NCBI GenBank assembly: GCA_052090825.1
Contig: JBQDBK010000005.1
Location: 57,508-121,507 of the forward strand
Length of the DNA stretch: 64,000 nt
Direction: 5' to 3'
From: JBQDBK01 sp052090825
Lineage (GTDB): Bacteria > Bacillota > Clostridia > Tissierellales > Peptoniphilaceae
The position numbers and the translations under genes were made by a program. Position 1 is the first letter of the stretch, and every line of letters begins with the position of its first letter. Below the pieces are notes generated by a model that saw nothing but the letters and a program-made list of their open reading frames with translations, did no database searches and was not told the origin of the DNA. This document shows, piece after piece, positions 52,564-60,681 of this stretch.

Positions 52564-53571
52564 TTTTAATATAGAAAACTTATAATTTTTGTCTTTAAAA
52601 TAATCAATAATACTTTGTAATGAATCAGCTGTAAGTTGTTTGTTAGTAGCATCATGCATAAGAACAACTGTAACATTTTTATGTGTATTTTTATTTAAAG
52701 ATTTATCTAAATAAGCAACTTGTTCTTCAGGAGTTGTTGGTCTATGAGATCTAGGTTCAGCATCTCCAGATAAACTATTCCAGTCTATCCAATGAACATT
52801 CATCTCAGCTAATTTATTATCGGCTTCATCTAAATTTTCCCATGACATATGACCACCGGGGTATCTCCAAGGACTAACTTTAAAGCTTTCACCAAAAACT
52901 TTCTCAAGTCTTTTTTGTACTAGTTTAGCTTCTTCTAAAATAGCATCTGTATTTGCAGATCTTTGAGGATACATCTTCTCATAGTCATGTGAAAATGAAT
53001 GCAAAGCTAAAGCATTTCCTCTCATCACAGTTTTTTTAAGTATAGAATAATGATTTGGAGTCACACTTTTACCAACTACAAAAAAAGTAGCGTGAACTTT
53101 ATTTTTCTCAAGAGTATCTAAAATTTGTGGTGTAATTGTAGTGTTTGGTCCATCGTCAAAAGTTAAAAATACTAATTTATCTTTATCTTCATAGTCTTTT
53201 TCACCACGAATATATTCTCTTATTAATTTAGTATCATAAGCATAAGATTCTGCACTTGTTATATGGTTAGAATTAGGAACTAATTTTTTCTTAATTGTTG
53301 TTGCATAATCATATACTGATAGAAATTTTTCTTCTTCAGTAGAATAATTACCGAATTCGTGGATTTCTTTTTTATTTTTTACATCAAAAATTCTATCTAA
53401 ATGCCATTGAATAAGCGAATGTGGAATAGTTATTTCATTTGAACTTTTATTTTTTGAACTAAACAATTTATAAGGTAAAAATATTATTATAAATAAAATC
53501 AATAAAGCTGCAATTCTTCTATTTCTATACTTTCTTTCTCTATTTTTATAAGCCATATCTCTGGAATCCAT
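52561..53571 (-). CDS. Membrane-anchored polysaccharide deacetylase
   Basis: 336 residues from the ATG at 53571 (GGAGG six bases before). One N-terminal membrane anchor (IAALLILFIIIFLPYKL) places the NodB-fold domain outside. The carbohydrate esterase family 4 motifs are all present: LTFDDGPNTT, ALHSFSHDYEKM (HSxxH), RYPGGHMSW and MHDATN. It probably removes acetyl groups from peptidoglycan N-acetylglucosamine, a lysozyme-resistance role, but other polymer substrates are possible. It is in the same orientation as the next envelope gene, with 86 bases between. Confidence 0.92.
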   Translation of the reverse strand: MDSRDMAYKNRERKYRNRRIAALLILFIIIFLPYKLFSSKNKSSNEITIPHSLIQWHLDRIFDVKNKKEIHEFGNYSTEEEKFLSVYDYATTIKKKLVPNSNHITSAESYAYDTKLIREYIRGEKDYEDKDKLVFLTFDDGPNTTITPQILDTLEKNKVHATFFVVGKSVTPNHYSILKKTVMRGNALALHSFSHDYEKMYPQRSANTDAILEEAKLVQKRLEKVFGESFKVSPWRYPGGHMSWENLDEADNKLAEMNVHWIDWNSLSGDAEPRSHRPTTPEEQVAYLDKSLNKNTHKNVTVVLMHDATNKQLTADSLQSIIDYFKDKNYKFSILK

Positions 53572-53657
53572 CTTATACCTCCACAAGTAAGAATATAATA
53601 AAAATAGAGAATTTACAAGTTACATATTGGTAAAACTTTACAAGATATATACAGTTT

Positions 53658-55664
53658 TTACAATGTATATAATAATCTATAAATCAGGTGCATAGCTTCC
53701 TCAACTTTAAGTTTATCTTTTGTCTTAGCTTCTTTAAAATCATAAATTCCAAGACCTTGTGCAAGATAGTAATAAGCCTTGTATTTTTCTGAAATACTTG
53801 AAGAATCTTTAAAAACATCTTTATTAAAAATATTATTATTTATTTTATATAAATCTCTATAGCTAATACTATTTAAAAGCCATCTAACTCCATCTTCTCT
53901 ATTCACTTCTTTGTTTAAATCATCTATATTTAAATTTTCGTAATAAGGGTAATAGTAATTATTTCTAAAATTACTATATTCAATTTTGTCATCTATAGAG
54001 TTTAACAAGTAAATATAATCAGCAAGAAGAATATTGTTTTTTAGATCTATATCTTTTGGAAGAATTATTCCTATAGAAGTTAAATATTCGATCTCTTTTT
54101 TGTATTTTGACTTATCTAAATTTTTATAGTCAGCTTTTTCTAAGCTTATTTCATAGCCATTAGAGTCAATTGATAAAAAGTTTTTAGCATCAAATATTGG
54201 TTTGGAATTTAAATCAGCTAAAGAGTAGATTAGTTTAAGTTCATTTTTTACATAAGCATAGTAAAGTTTAAAACTATAGTTTTTTTCTATTTTAGATTTA
54301 ATTCTTTGATTTTCAATTTTTTTAAAGTCTTTTAAATCAGGGAAGCTAAGATTATTATATTCTAGCTTATAACTGTAGATTTTCTTACTATTATTGTTAA
54401 TAATAACTTTAATGCCATTAAATATTACAGGTTTTTCATCTTCTTTTCTATAAAAAGTTACATTAGTAGTTAAATCAGTATTTTCAATAATAGGATTTTC
54501 TAAATCTATATTTTCTTTTTTATTAAATTTTTTAATGAAATTTTCTGTTATTGTAATTGCATCTTTTTTATTTAAAATTTTTTTATTTTCTTCAAAGTTA
54601 GCTGGACTATATTCATAGGAAATAAGAGTTAGGTTTTTAGCATCAATAGATAAGCTTATATTTTCGGATGTATTACTAATATAATTCATATTGTAGTAAT
54701 AAGTATCAATAAACTTTATTAAAGAAGTACTATCTAAAGTATATTTTGATAAGGAGAAGTTATCATTTGCAAAATTTTTAACTTCATCTAAACTATGAAG
54801 TCCATTAATATTTTTAATTTCATTTTTTTCAATTTCGCTTAGAAGGTTATCATTATTAGCATTTTCATCAAAAGAATCTTCTTCTGATTTAAGCATACTG
54901 TAGTTATTTGAATTTAGATCAATAAATTCTTTGGAAACAGCATCTAAGGCTTTAAAATCTTTTAATTGAATGTATACTGGCATAGACTTGTAAGTTTCGA
55001 AGTCTTTAGAAATAATCATATGGCTTAGGTAAAAAGGATTATCTTTTAAAATTAAATCTAGGGCTTCATTTTTATTTAAGACATTCTTAGGACTTATAAA
55101 GTCTTTATCTTCAAATTTAAATGAAGTTTCATTTCTATTAAAGTTTTCTATAGATTTGTTTTTTAGATTTAAACTAACTTCAATGCTATCATTTAAAACT
55201 TCGATTTCATTAACGAATTTTTTATAAGTAAATATAGCCTTATTATTTTTAAAATATATTTCTGTATCTTTTAACTTATAGTAATTTGGGATTGTAGGAT
55301 CAAGTTTGTATAAAAATTTATCTACAATTTTTAACATTTCCTTTTTATCTCTGATCTTAGTTTCTTTTAAATTTTCTTCTTTTTCATCAATATAAGAATC
55401 ATATCTAATAATATTAGCTTGATTATCTGTTGTAACATTTACGCTGTAATTTTTATTGTTTTTAGAATACTCCCAAGAATAATTTATATTTTTTCCCCTG
55501 TCAGGGTAACTATCCGAACTGGATTTAAAACTTTTAACATCCTTGGGAATATCAAAAATTTTTTTTATGCGAGATACTTCAGACTTATTTACCTTTTCAG
55601 CATAAGAAAGAGAAGGTAAAAATAATATACTAAACATTAAAAATATTGTTAAAAATTTTTTCAT
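53658..55664 (-). CDS. Secreted YcdB/YcdC-repeat protein with an SLH-like C-terminus
   Basis: 668 residues from the ATG at 55664 (AGGAGTGAT before). Signal peptide about 1-22 (MKKFLTIFLMFSILFLPSLSYA). The first 500 residues contain repeated YcdB/YcdC-type, PepSY-like units (for example NKKDAITITENFIKKF and KNVLNKNEALDLILKDNP). The last 150 look like degenerate S-layer homology repeats (IEYLTSIGIILPKD, YYLAQGLGIYDFKEAKT). Likely cell-wall bound. The function is unknown; it may regulate or inhibit cell-wall enzymes. Very Lys, Asn and Ile rich. Confidence 0.8.
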   Translation of the reverse strand: MKKFLTIFLMFSILFLPSLSYAEKVNKSEVSRIKKIFDIPKDVKSFKSSSDSYPDRGKNINYSWEYSKNNKNYSVNVTTDNQANIIRYDSYIDEKEENLKETKIRDKKEMLKIVDKFLYKLDPTIPNYYKLKDTEIYFKNNKAIFTYKKFVNEIEVLNDSIEVSLNLKNKSIENFNRNETSFKFEDKDFISPKNVLNKNEALDLILKDNPFYLSHMIISKDFETYKSMPVYIQLKDFKALDAVSKEFIDLNSNNYSMLKSEEDSFDENANNDNLLSEIEKNEIKNINGLHSLDEVKNFANDNFSLSKYTLDSTSLIKFIDTYYYNMNYISNTSENISLSIDAKNLTLISYEYSPANFEENKKILNKKDAITITENFIKKFNKKENIDLENPIIENTDLTTNVTFYRKEDEKPVIFNGIKVIINNNSKKIYSYKLEYNNLSFPDLKDFKKIENQRIKSKIEKNYSFKLYYAYVKNELKLIYSLADLNSKPIFDAKNFLSIDSNGYEISLEKADYKNLDKSKYKKEIEYLTSIGIILPKDIDLKNNILLADYIYLLNSIDDKIEYSNFRNNYYYPYYENLNIDDLNKEVNREDGVRWLLNSISYRDLYKINNNIFNKDVFKDSSSISEKYKAYYYLAQGLGIYDFKEAKTKDKLKVEEAMHLIYRLLYTL

Positions 55665-55815
55665 AAAATCACTCCTTTGATACATTATAACATTATTATA
55701 TGCAAATTAGACTTTTAAATCATATTAAGTTTTAAATTACTTTTTCTTATAACTTTAGATTTTTAGATATTTATATTATAATGTATAAGATTGATGAGAA
55801 TGGAGTGAGTAAATA

Positions 55816-57383
55816 ATGATTAGCGTAAATAATTTAAGTGTTATTTTTCCAGATAAAAAGCTCTTTGACGATGTTAATTTAGCCTTTACCAAAGGTAACT
55901 GTTATGGAGTTATAGGAGCAAATGGGGCAGGAAAATCTACATTTTTAAAAATATTATCAGGAGAAAAAGATCCTTCAACTGGGAATGTAGCAATAGATAA
56001 AAATGAAAGAATGAGTAAATTAGCCCAAGACCACTATGCCTATGAAGATTATAAGGTTTTAGATACTGTAATAATGGGGAATAAAAAATTATATGACATA
56101 GGCAAAGAAAAAGATGCTATATACATGAAAGAAGATTTTTCAGATGAAGATGGCATGAGAGCTGGGGAATTAGAAGCTGAATTTGCTGAAATGGGCGGAT
56201 ATGAAGCTGAATCAGAAGCTTCAACCCTATTACAAGGACTTGGCATAAAAACAGATAAACATGATTTATATATGAGAGAATTAATAGAGGCGGACAAGGT
56301 AAAAGTATTATTAGCCCAAGCACTTTTTGGAAATCCAGACATACTTTTACTAGACGAGCCTACTAATGGTATTGATTTAAAGGCAGTTTTATGGCTAGAG
56401 GAGTTTCTTTCTACTTTTGAAGGAATAGTTATAATAGTATCTCATGATAGGTATTTCTTAAATGAAGTCTGTACTCATATGGTAGATATAGACTATGGTA
56501 AGATAAATCTTTTTGTAGGGAATTATGATTTTTGGTATGAGTCATCACAGTTAGCTGCAAAAATGGCAAAAGATCAAAATAAGAAAAAAGAAGATAAAAT
56601 CAAAGAACTTCAAGAATTTATAACAAGATTTTCTGCTAATAAATCTAAATCAAAACAAGCTACTAGTAGAAAAAAATTATTAGATAAGATTACCCTAGAT
56701 GATATAAAACCTTCCTCTAGAAGATATCCCTTTGTTGGATTTGAATTGTCTAGGGAAGTAGGAAATGAAATACTAAATGTTGAAAATTTAAGCTATGAGT
56801 TAGATGGTAAAAAATTAATAGATAATTTAAGTTTCAGGGTAAATAAAGGAGATAAAATTGGTTTTATAGGAAACGAACTTGCAATTAGTAATTTTTTTGA
56901 AATTATAAATGGGAATATAGATGATTATCAAGGGGAATATTCCTGGGGACAAACTATAACACCGAGTTATTTTCCTAAAGATAACACTAAATATTTTGAA
57001 GGCGTTGATAAAAATTTAGTTGATTGGTTAAGAGATTATTCAGAGGAACAATCTGAAATATTTTTGCGTGGTTTCTTAGGTAAAATGCTATTTTCTGGTG
57101 ATGAAGCTTTAAAAAAAGCAAATGTCTTATCAGGTGGAGAAAAAGTTAGGATGATGTTTTAATATTTGATCAACCTACAAATCATTTAGACTTGGAGAGC
57201 ATAGAAGCTGTAAATAATGGTTTAATAAACTTTAAGAGTAATGTATTATTTACATCTCTAGATCATCAGTTTATATCCTCTATAGCCAATAGAATTATAG
57301 AATTCTTTGACGATGGAACTTATAGAGATGCATCTATAAGCTATGAAGAATACATTGAAAAATTTTTAATAGAAAATAAATAA
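55816..57383 (+). pseudogene. ABC-F family ATPase broken by a short internal deletion
   Basis: The first frame (55816-57164) encodes a first nucleotide-binding domain with Walker A GANGAGKST and Walker B DILLLDEPTNG, the ABC-F linker rich in Lys, and a second domain whose Walker A is degenerate (GNELAISNFF, without GKS/T). It reads LSGGEKVRMMF then stops. The second frame resumes at 57156 with VLIFDQPTNHLDLESIEAVNN and runs to 57383. Compared with the usual KVRxMxxxMMxxxxNVLIFD spacing, about ten codons plus a frameshifting base are lost. ABC-F proteins act at the ribosome. The YbiT-like order is recognisable. Loss of function is probable. Confidence 0.8.
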
Positions 57384-57408
57384 AAGGCAAATAAAATGCC
57401 TTTTTATT
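57382..57408 (+). terminator. Terminator of the ABC-F gene
   Basis: Stem AAAAGGCA / TGCCTTTT with loop AATAAAA and a T run, at the stop codon of the second fragment. Confidence 0.85.
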
Positions 57409-57458
57409 TATTTTTTAATGAAAAAATTAAGATATTATATTATAATATTAAAAAGAAT

Positions 57459-57534
57459 GCTATCGTAGCTCAGTCGGTAGAGCACTACATTGGTAATGTA
57501 GAGGTCATGGGTTCGATTCCCGTCGTTAGCTCCA
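57459..57534 (+). tRNA. tRNA-Thr (anticodon GGU)
   Basis: Starts GCTATCG and ends CGTTAGC, discriminator T, CCA encoded. The anticodon arm CTACA-TTGGTAA-TGTAG gives GGT. The D arm GCTCAGTCGGTAGAGC and T arm TGGGTTCGATTCCCG are standard. The fifth acceptor position is a U-U mismatch (T57463 against T57526), which is unusual. A TATAAT at 57441-57446 lies at promoter distance. Confidence 0.95.
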
Positions 57535-57540
57535 TATATT

Positions 57541-57569
57541 GCAAGAGTATTTATACTCTTGCTTTTTTT
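57541..57569 (+). terminator. Terminator of tRNA-Thr
   Basis: Arms GCAAGAGTAT / ATACTCTTGC with a two-base loop followed by seven T, directly after the tRNA. Confidence 0.88.
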
Positions 57570-57637
57570 AATCTAATTATTAAAAGTCTTTATATTTATT
57601 AGTAAATATGATAATATATATTCTATAAATATAAATT

Positions 57638-57737
57638 AGTGAGTTATAGCGTTAAATTATTCACTTGTTATTTTAGATTAAAATGTCGTCGATAACAAGG
57701 CCATAAATGTTTAAGCATTTTAAGGTCTTGTTTTTTG
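57638..57737 (+). promoter_or_regulatory. Candidate transcription attenuator leader before the DUF819 gene
   Basis: A terminator hairpin has arms AACAAGGCC (57694-57702) and GGTCTTGTT (57724-57732), with partial pairing inside, then TTTTTTG. The left arm can instead pair upstream: CTTGTTAT (57664-57671) is exactly complementary to ATAACAAG (57692-57699). The two structures share AACAAG and exclude each other, as in antiterminator/terminator pairs. A third pairing AGTGA (57638-57642) with TCACT (57661-57665) could in turn block the antiterminator. The DUF819 start is 35 bases past the T run. No known aptamer is recognised, and no promoter is clear. Confidence 0.5.
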
Positions 57738-57771
57738 TTTTTAAGGGAATATAAGGAGGGGTGAATTTTTC

Positions 57772-58945
57772 ATGATAACAAATGGATTTATGTATTTAGG
57801 ATTTCTTGTATTTTTGGCTGGCGTGATTGTAATATTAGAAAAAAATTTTTCGGGAAAGTTCTTTAAGTATGTTCCTGCTGTAGTATTACTTTATTTTATT
57901 TCTATGTTATTATCTACTTTTGGACTATGGGAAAAAACAGATGAAGTTAATCTTTATTATTCTACAGTTAAAGGGAATTTACTTCCTGCAATGATATTTT
58001 TAATGTTGTTAAGATGTGATTTAAGAAAAATTTTAAGGCTTGGGCCGAATATGCTATTAGGATTTTTTTCAGCAGTTTTAAGCATAGGTTTAGGTTTTAT
58101 AGTAACTTATTTTATATTTAAATCCTTCTATGAAACAGATACTTGGAAGACCTTTGCAGCCTTGTGTAGTAGCTGGATGGGAGGAACTGGTAATATGGTT
58201 GCTATTCAAGGAGCACTAAATATTACAGATTCTAAGCTTGGATATGCATTGTTAATGGATTCAATTAATTATGCTATTTGGGTTATGGTTTTATTAGGTC
58301 TAGTTCCTTTTGCTAATAAATTTAATAGGTGGACGAAAGCTGATACAAAAATACTTGATGAAGTAGGTAAGGAATTAGAAAAATCTCAAGAAAATTTAAG
58401 AAGTAATATTGAGTTTTCTGATTTAATAATGTTGACAGGAATAAGTTTATTTGTATCAGCCCTAGCTATAAATATTGGTTCAATGCTTCCAGAATCTGAC
58501 TTTTTATCTGCAACAACTTGGACTGTTATAATAGTAACAGTATTAGGTGTCTTAGCTGCGCTGACTCCATTAGCAAAATTACCAGGTTCTTCTCAAATAT
58601 CAAACTTAATGTTATATACAATAGTTGCATTAATAGCTTCTAGAGCAAATTTTGCAGAACTTGGACAAGCTCCATTATATATAATTTCAGGATTTATGAT
58701 ATTAGGTGTCCATGTTAGGTGTCCATGCCTTAATAATGGCATTAATAGCTAAAGTATTTAAGTTAGACTTATTTACTTGTGGAATTGCAAGTTTAGCTAA
58801 TGTAGGTGGGGTTGCTTCAGCGCCTATCTTGGCAGCCGCTTATAGTGAAGCTTTGATACCAATAGGCGTACTTATGGCTATGATGGGTTATATAGTTGGA
58901 ACAGGAGGAGGACTTATAGTAGCTAAAATCATGTCTGTGCTTTAG
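57772..58945 (+). pseudogene. DUF819 family membrane transporter, frameshifted by a 13-bp tandem duplication
   Basis: About ten membrane segments. The family (DUF819, YjcL-like) has conserved SWMGGTGNMVA and LGVxLxxLT-type elements; the protein is a probable carrier for organic acids or peptides. The reading frame breaks at 58702-58727, where TTAGGTGTCCATG occurs twice in tandem. Removing one copy restores a continuous 386-residue protein through GVHALIMALIAKVF and ANVGGVASAPILAAAYS. The ORF from the ATG at 57772 runs out at 58752, and the remainder is in another frame to 58945. AAGGAGGGG precedes the ATG. Confidence 0.85.
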
Positions 58946-58971
58946 TTAAAAATTTAAAAGTAGGTGGATAT

Positions 58972-59298
58972 ATGTATGATAAAAACACTGTTTATATAAT
59001 AGGACATGGAAAGACTAGCCTGGATAATGCAATAACGGAACAATTTAAAATATTTTTTGTAGGTTTTGTAATTGACATTAAAACAGACGAAGTGATAGAT
59101 CTATCTTGTTCTGCAACAATACCTACAACTCAAGAATTTATAGCATCTATTTTTGTAGGTAAAAAATTTGATAGATATAGAGAAGAAATAGAAGCAGAAG
59201 TACTTAAAAGGTATTTTGGAACGTCACAAAAAGCTATTATTATTTCTTACAAGGATGCATTAAAAAGATACAGAAAAGTTAAATTAGAGAACTATTAA
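58972..59298 (+). CDS. DUF3870 domain protein
   Basis: 108 residues, cytosolic. The family is small and uncharacterised, found next to DUF819 genes and dipeptide epimerases, which is the case here. Visible conserved positions include GHGKTSLDNAITEQ, FFVGFVIDI, DLSCSATIPTTQEFI and the RYFGTSQKAIIISYKDALKRY tail (all as short blocks). It contains several charged and cysteine residues but no known catalytic motif. AGGTGG precedes the ATG. The gap to the DUF819 gene is 26 bases. Confidence 0.8.
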   Translation: MYDKNTVYIIGHGKTSLDNAITEQFKIFFVGFVIDIKTDEVIDLSCSATIPTTQEFIASIFVGKKFDRYREEIEAEVLKRYFGTSQKAIIISYKDALKRYRKVKLENY

Positions 59299-59358
59299 TC
59301 ACTGCTTAAATTATATAAATGTATTATAAAATGTTTTAAGTAATAGATTAAGTAATTT

Positions 59359-59398
59359 AAATCCAGTGAAAGTTAATATTAACTTTCACTGGATTTTT
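59359..59398 (+). terminator. Perfect palindromic terminator before the dipeptide epimerase gene
   Basis: Two exact 19-base arms meeting at 59377/59378 (core AGTTAATATTAACT), followed by a T-rich run. The epimerase ATG is only 16 bases downstream, so this may be attenuating rather than final. Confidence 0.75.
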
Positions 59399-59413
59399 TA
59401 TAAGGAGGGTAAA

Positions 59414-60540
59414 ATGAAAATAAAAGATATCAAATTAGATAGCATTTCAATTCCTTTAAAAACGCCTTTTAAAACTGCCCTAAGAACAGTTAATAACATA
59501 GAGGATGTTATAGTTATAATTGAAACAGATACTGGGCATATAGGGATGCCTTTTTTAAAGTCAGAGAGAGATTTGGTGACNNNNNNNNNNCTCCACCAAC
59601 CGGAGTAATTACAGGTGATACAAAAAATTCAATAATAGGAGCTATAGAGAATCATATAAAAAAAGTTCTAGTAGGGATGGATATTGAAAATATAGAAGGA
59701 ATAATGTTTAGGCTAGATAAGTCTATAGTAGGGAACACAAGTGCAAAAGCAGCAGTAGATATTGCTATATATGATTTATATGGACAATTGTATAATGCAC
59801 CGACTTATAAAATATTAGGTGGATATAGGAAAAAAATTATTACTGATATAACTATAAGCGTAAATGAACCAGAAGAAATGGTAAGAGATAGTATAGACGC
59901 AATAAATAGAGGTTATAAAACTCTTAAAATAAAAGTAGGCAATGATTCTATAAAAGATATACAAAGAATGAAAGCAATAAGGAATGCAGTTGGATATGAA
60001 GTTGATCTTAGAATCGATGCAAATCAAGGATGGAGTTATAAAGAAGCTATATATACTATAAGACAAATAGAAGATGCAGGACTTGATATAGAATTAGTAG
60101 AACAACCAGTTCCAGCCCATGATTTTGAAGGATTAAAGGCGGTTACAGACAATGTAAATGTACCTATTATGGCAGATGAAAGTGTTTTTTCGCCACAAGA
60201 TGCTATTAAGATTATGCAGATGAGAGCGGCTGATTATATAAATATTAAATTAATGAAAACTGGCGGAATTCATAACGCTTTAAAAATATGCAATTTTGCA
60301 GAGGTTTATGGAGTTGAATGTATGCTTGGTTGCATGCTTGAAGGCAAAGTTAGTGTGAACGCAGCTGTTCATCTTGCAGCTGCCAAAAAAATAATAAGTA
60401 AAATTGATTTAGATGGTCCTATTTTATGTAGTGAAGATCCTATAATAGGTGGAGCAATTTTTAATGAATCAAATATTATTTTAAATAACAAGCCTGGTTT
60501 TGGAATAGAAAAAATTGAAGGGTTAAAATATAATTATTAA
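59414..60540 (+). CDS. L-Ala-D/L-Glu-type dipeptide epimerase (interrupted by an assembly gap)
   Basis: Enolase-superfamily enzyme that epimerises dipeptides such as L-Ala-D-Glu, a peptidoglycan fragment. The ATG at 59414 follows AAGGAGGG. The N-terminus IPLKTPFKTALRTVNNIEDV is family-like. After the gap comes PPTGVITGDT, then KIKVG (KxK catalytic pair), RIDANQGW, VEQPV, MADESVF, NIKLMKTGG and GCMLEGKVSV. The gap region breaks the frame: after HIG (codon about 44) the expected GEAPPT is replaced by 35 unmatched bases and ten N. The real gene is likely intact. Confidence 0.85.
59581..59590. other. Assembly gap (ten N)
   Basis: Ten N inside the dipeptide epimerase gene. The flanking bases 59546-59580 do not match the family sequence expected there, so they may be contig-end sequence of low quality. 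Confidence 0.98.
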
Positions 60541-60581
60541 TAAAACTTCTATAAAATATATAATTTCACTATATATAAATT

Positions 60582-60610
60582 AAAAAGAGTCCATATGGAC
60601 TTTTTTTAAT
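60582..60610 (+). terminator. Terminator of the dipeptide epimerase gene
   Basis: Stem AAAAGAGTCCAT / ATGGACTTTTTT (one wobble) with a T-rich tail, about 40 bases after the stop. Confidence 0.85.
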
Positions 60611-60681
60611 TTATATAGGGTATATATATATTTAAAATGATTAGATTGAATTTTAAGTGAAATATAGAAAGATGTGATATA

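Noticed and set aside
57396..57602. 68-residue open frame across the tRNA-Thr
   Set aside because: It translates the tRNA gene and its terminator, so it cannot be a real protein.
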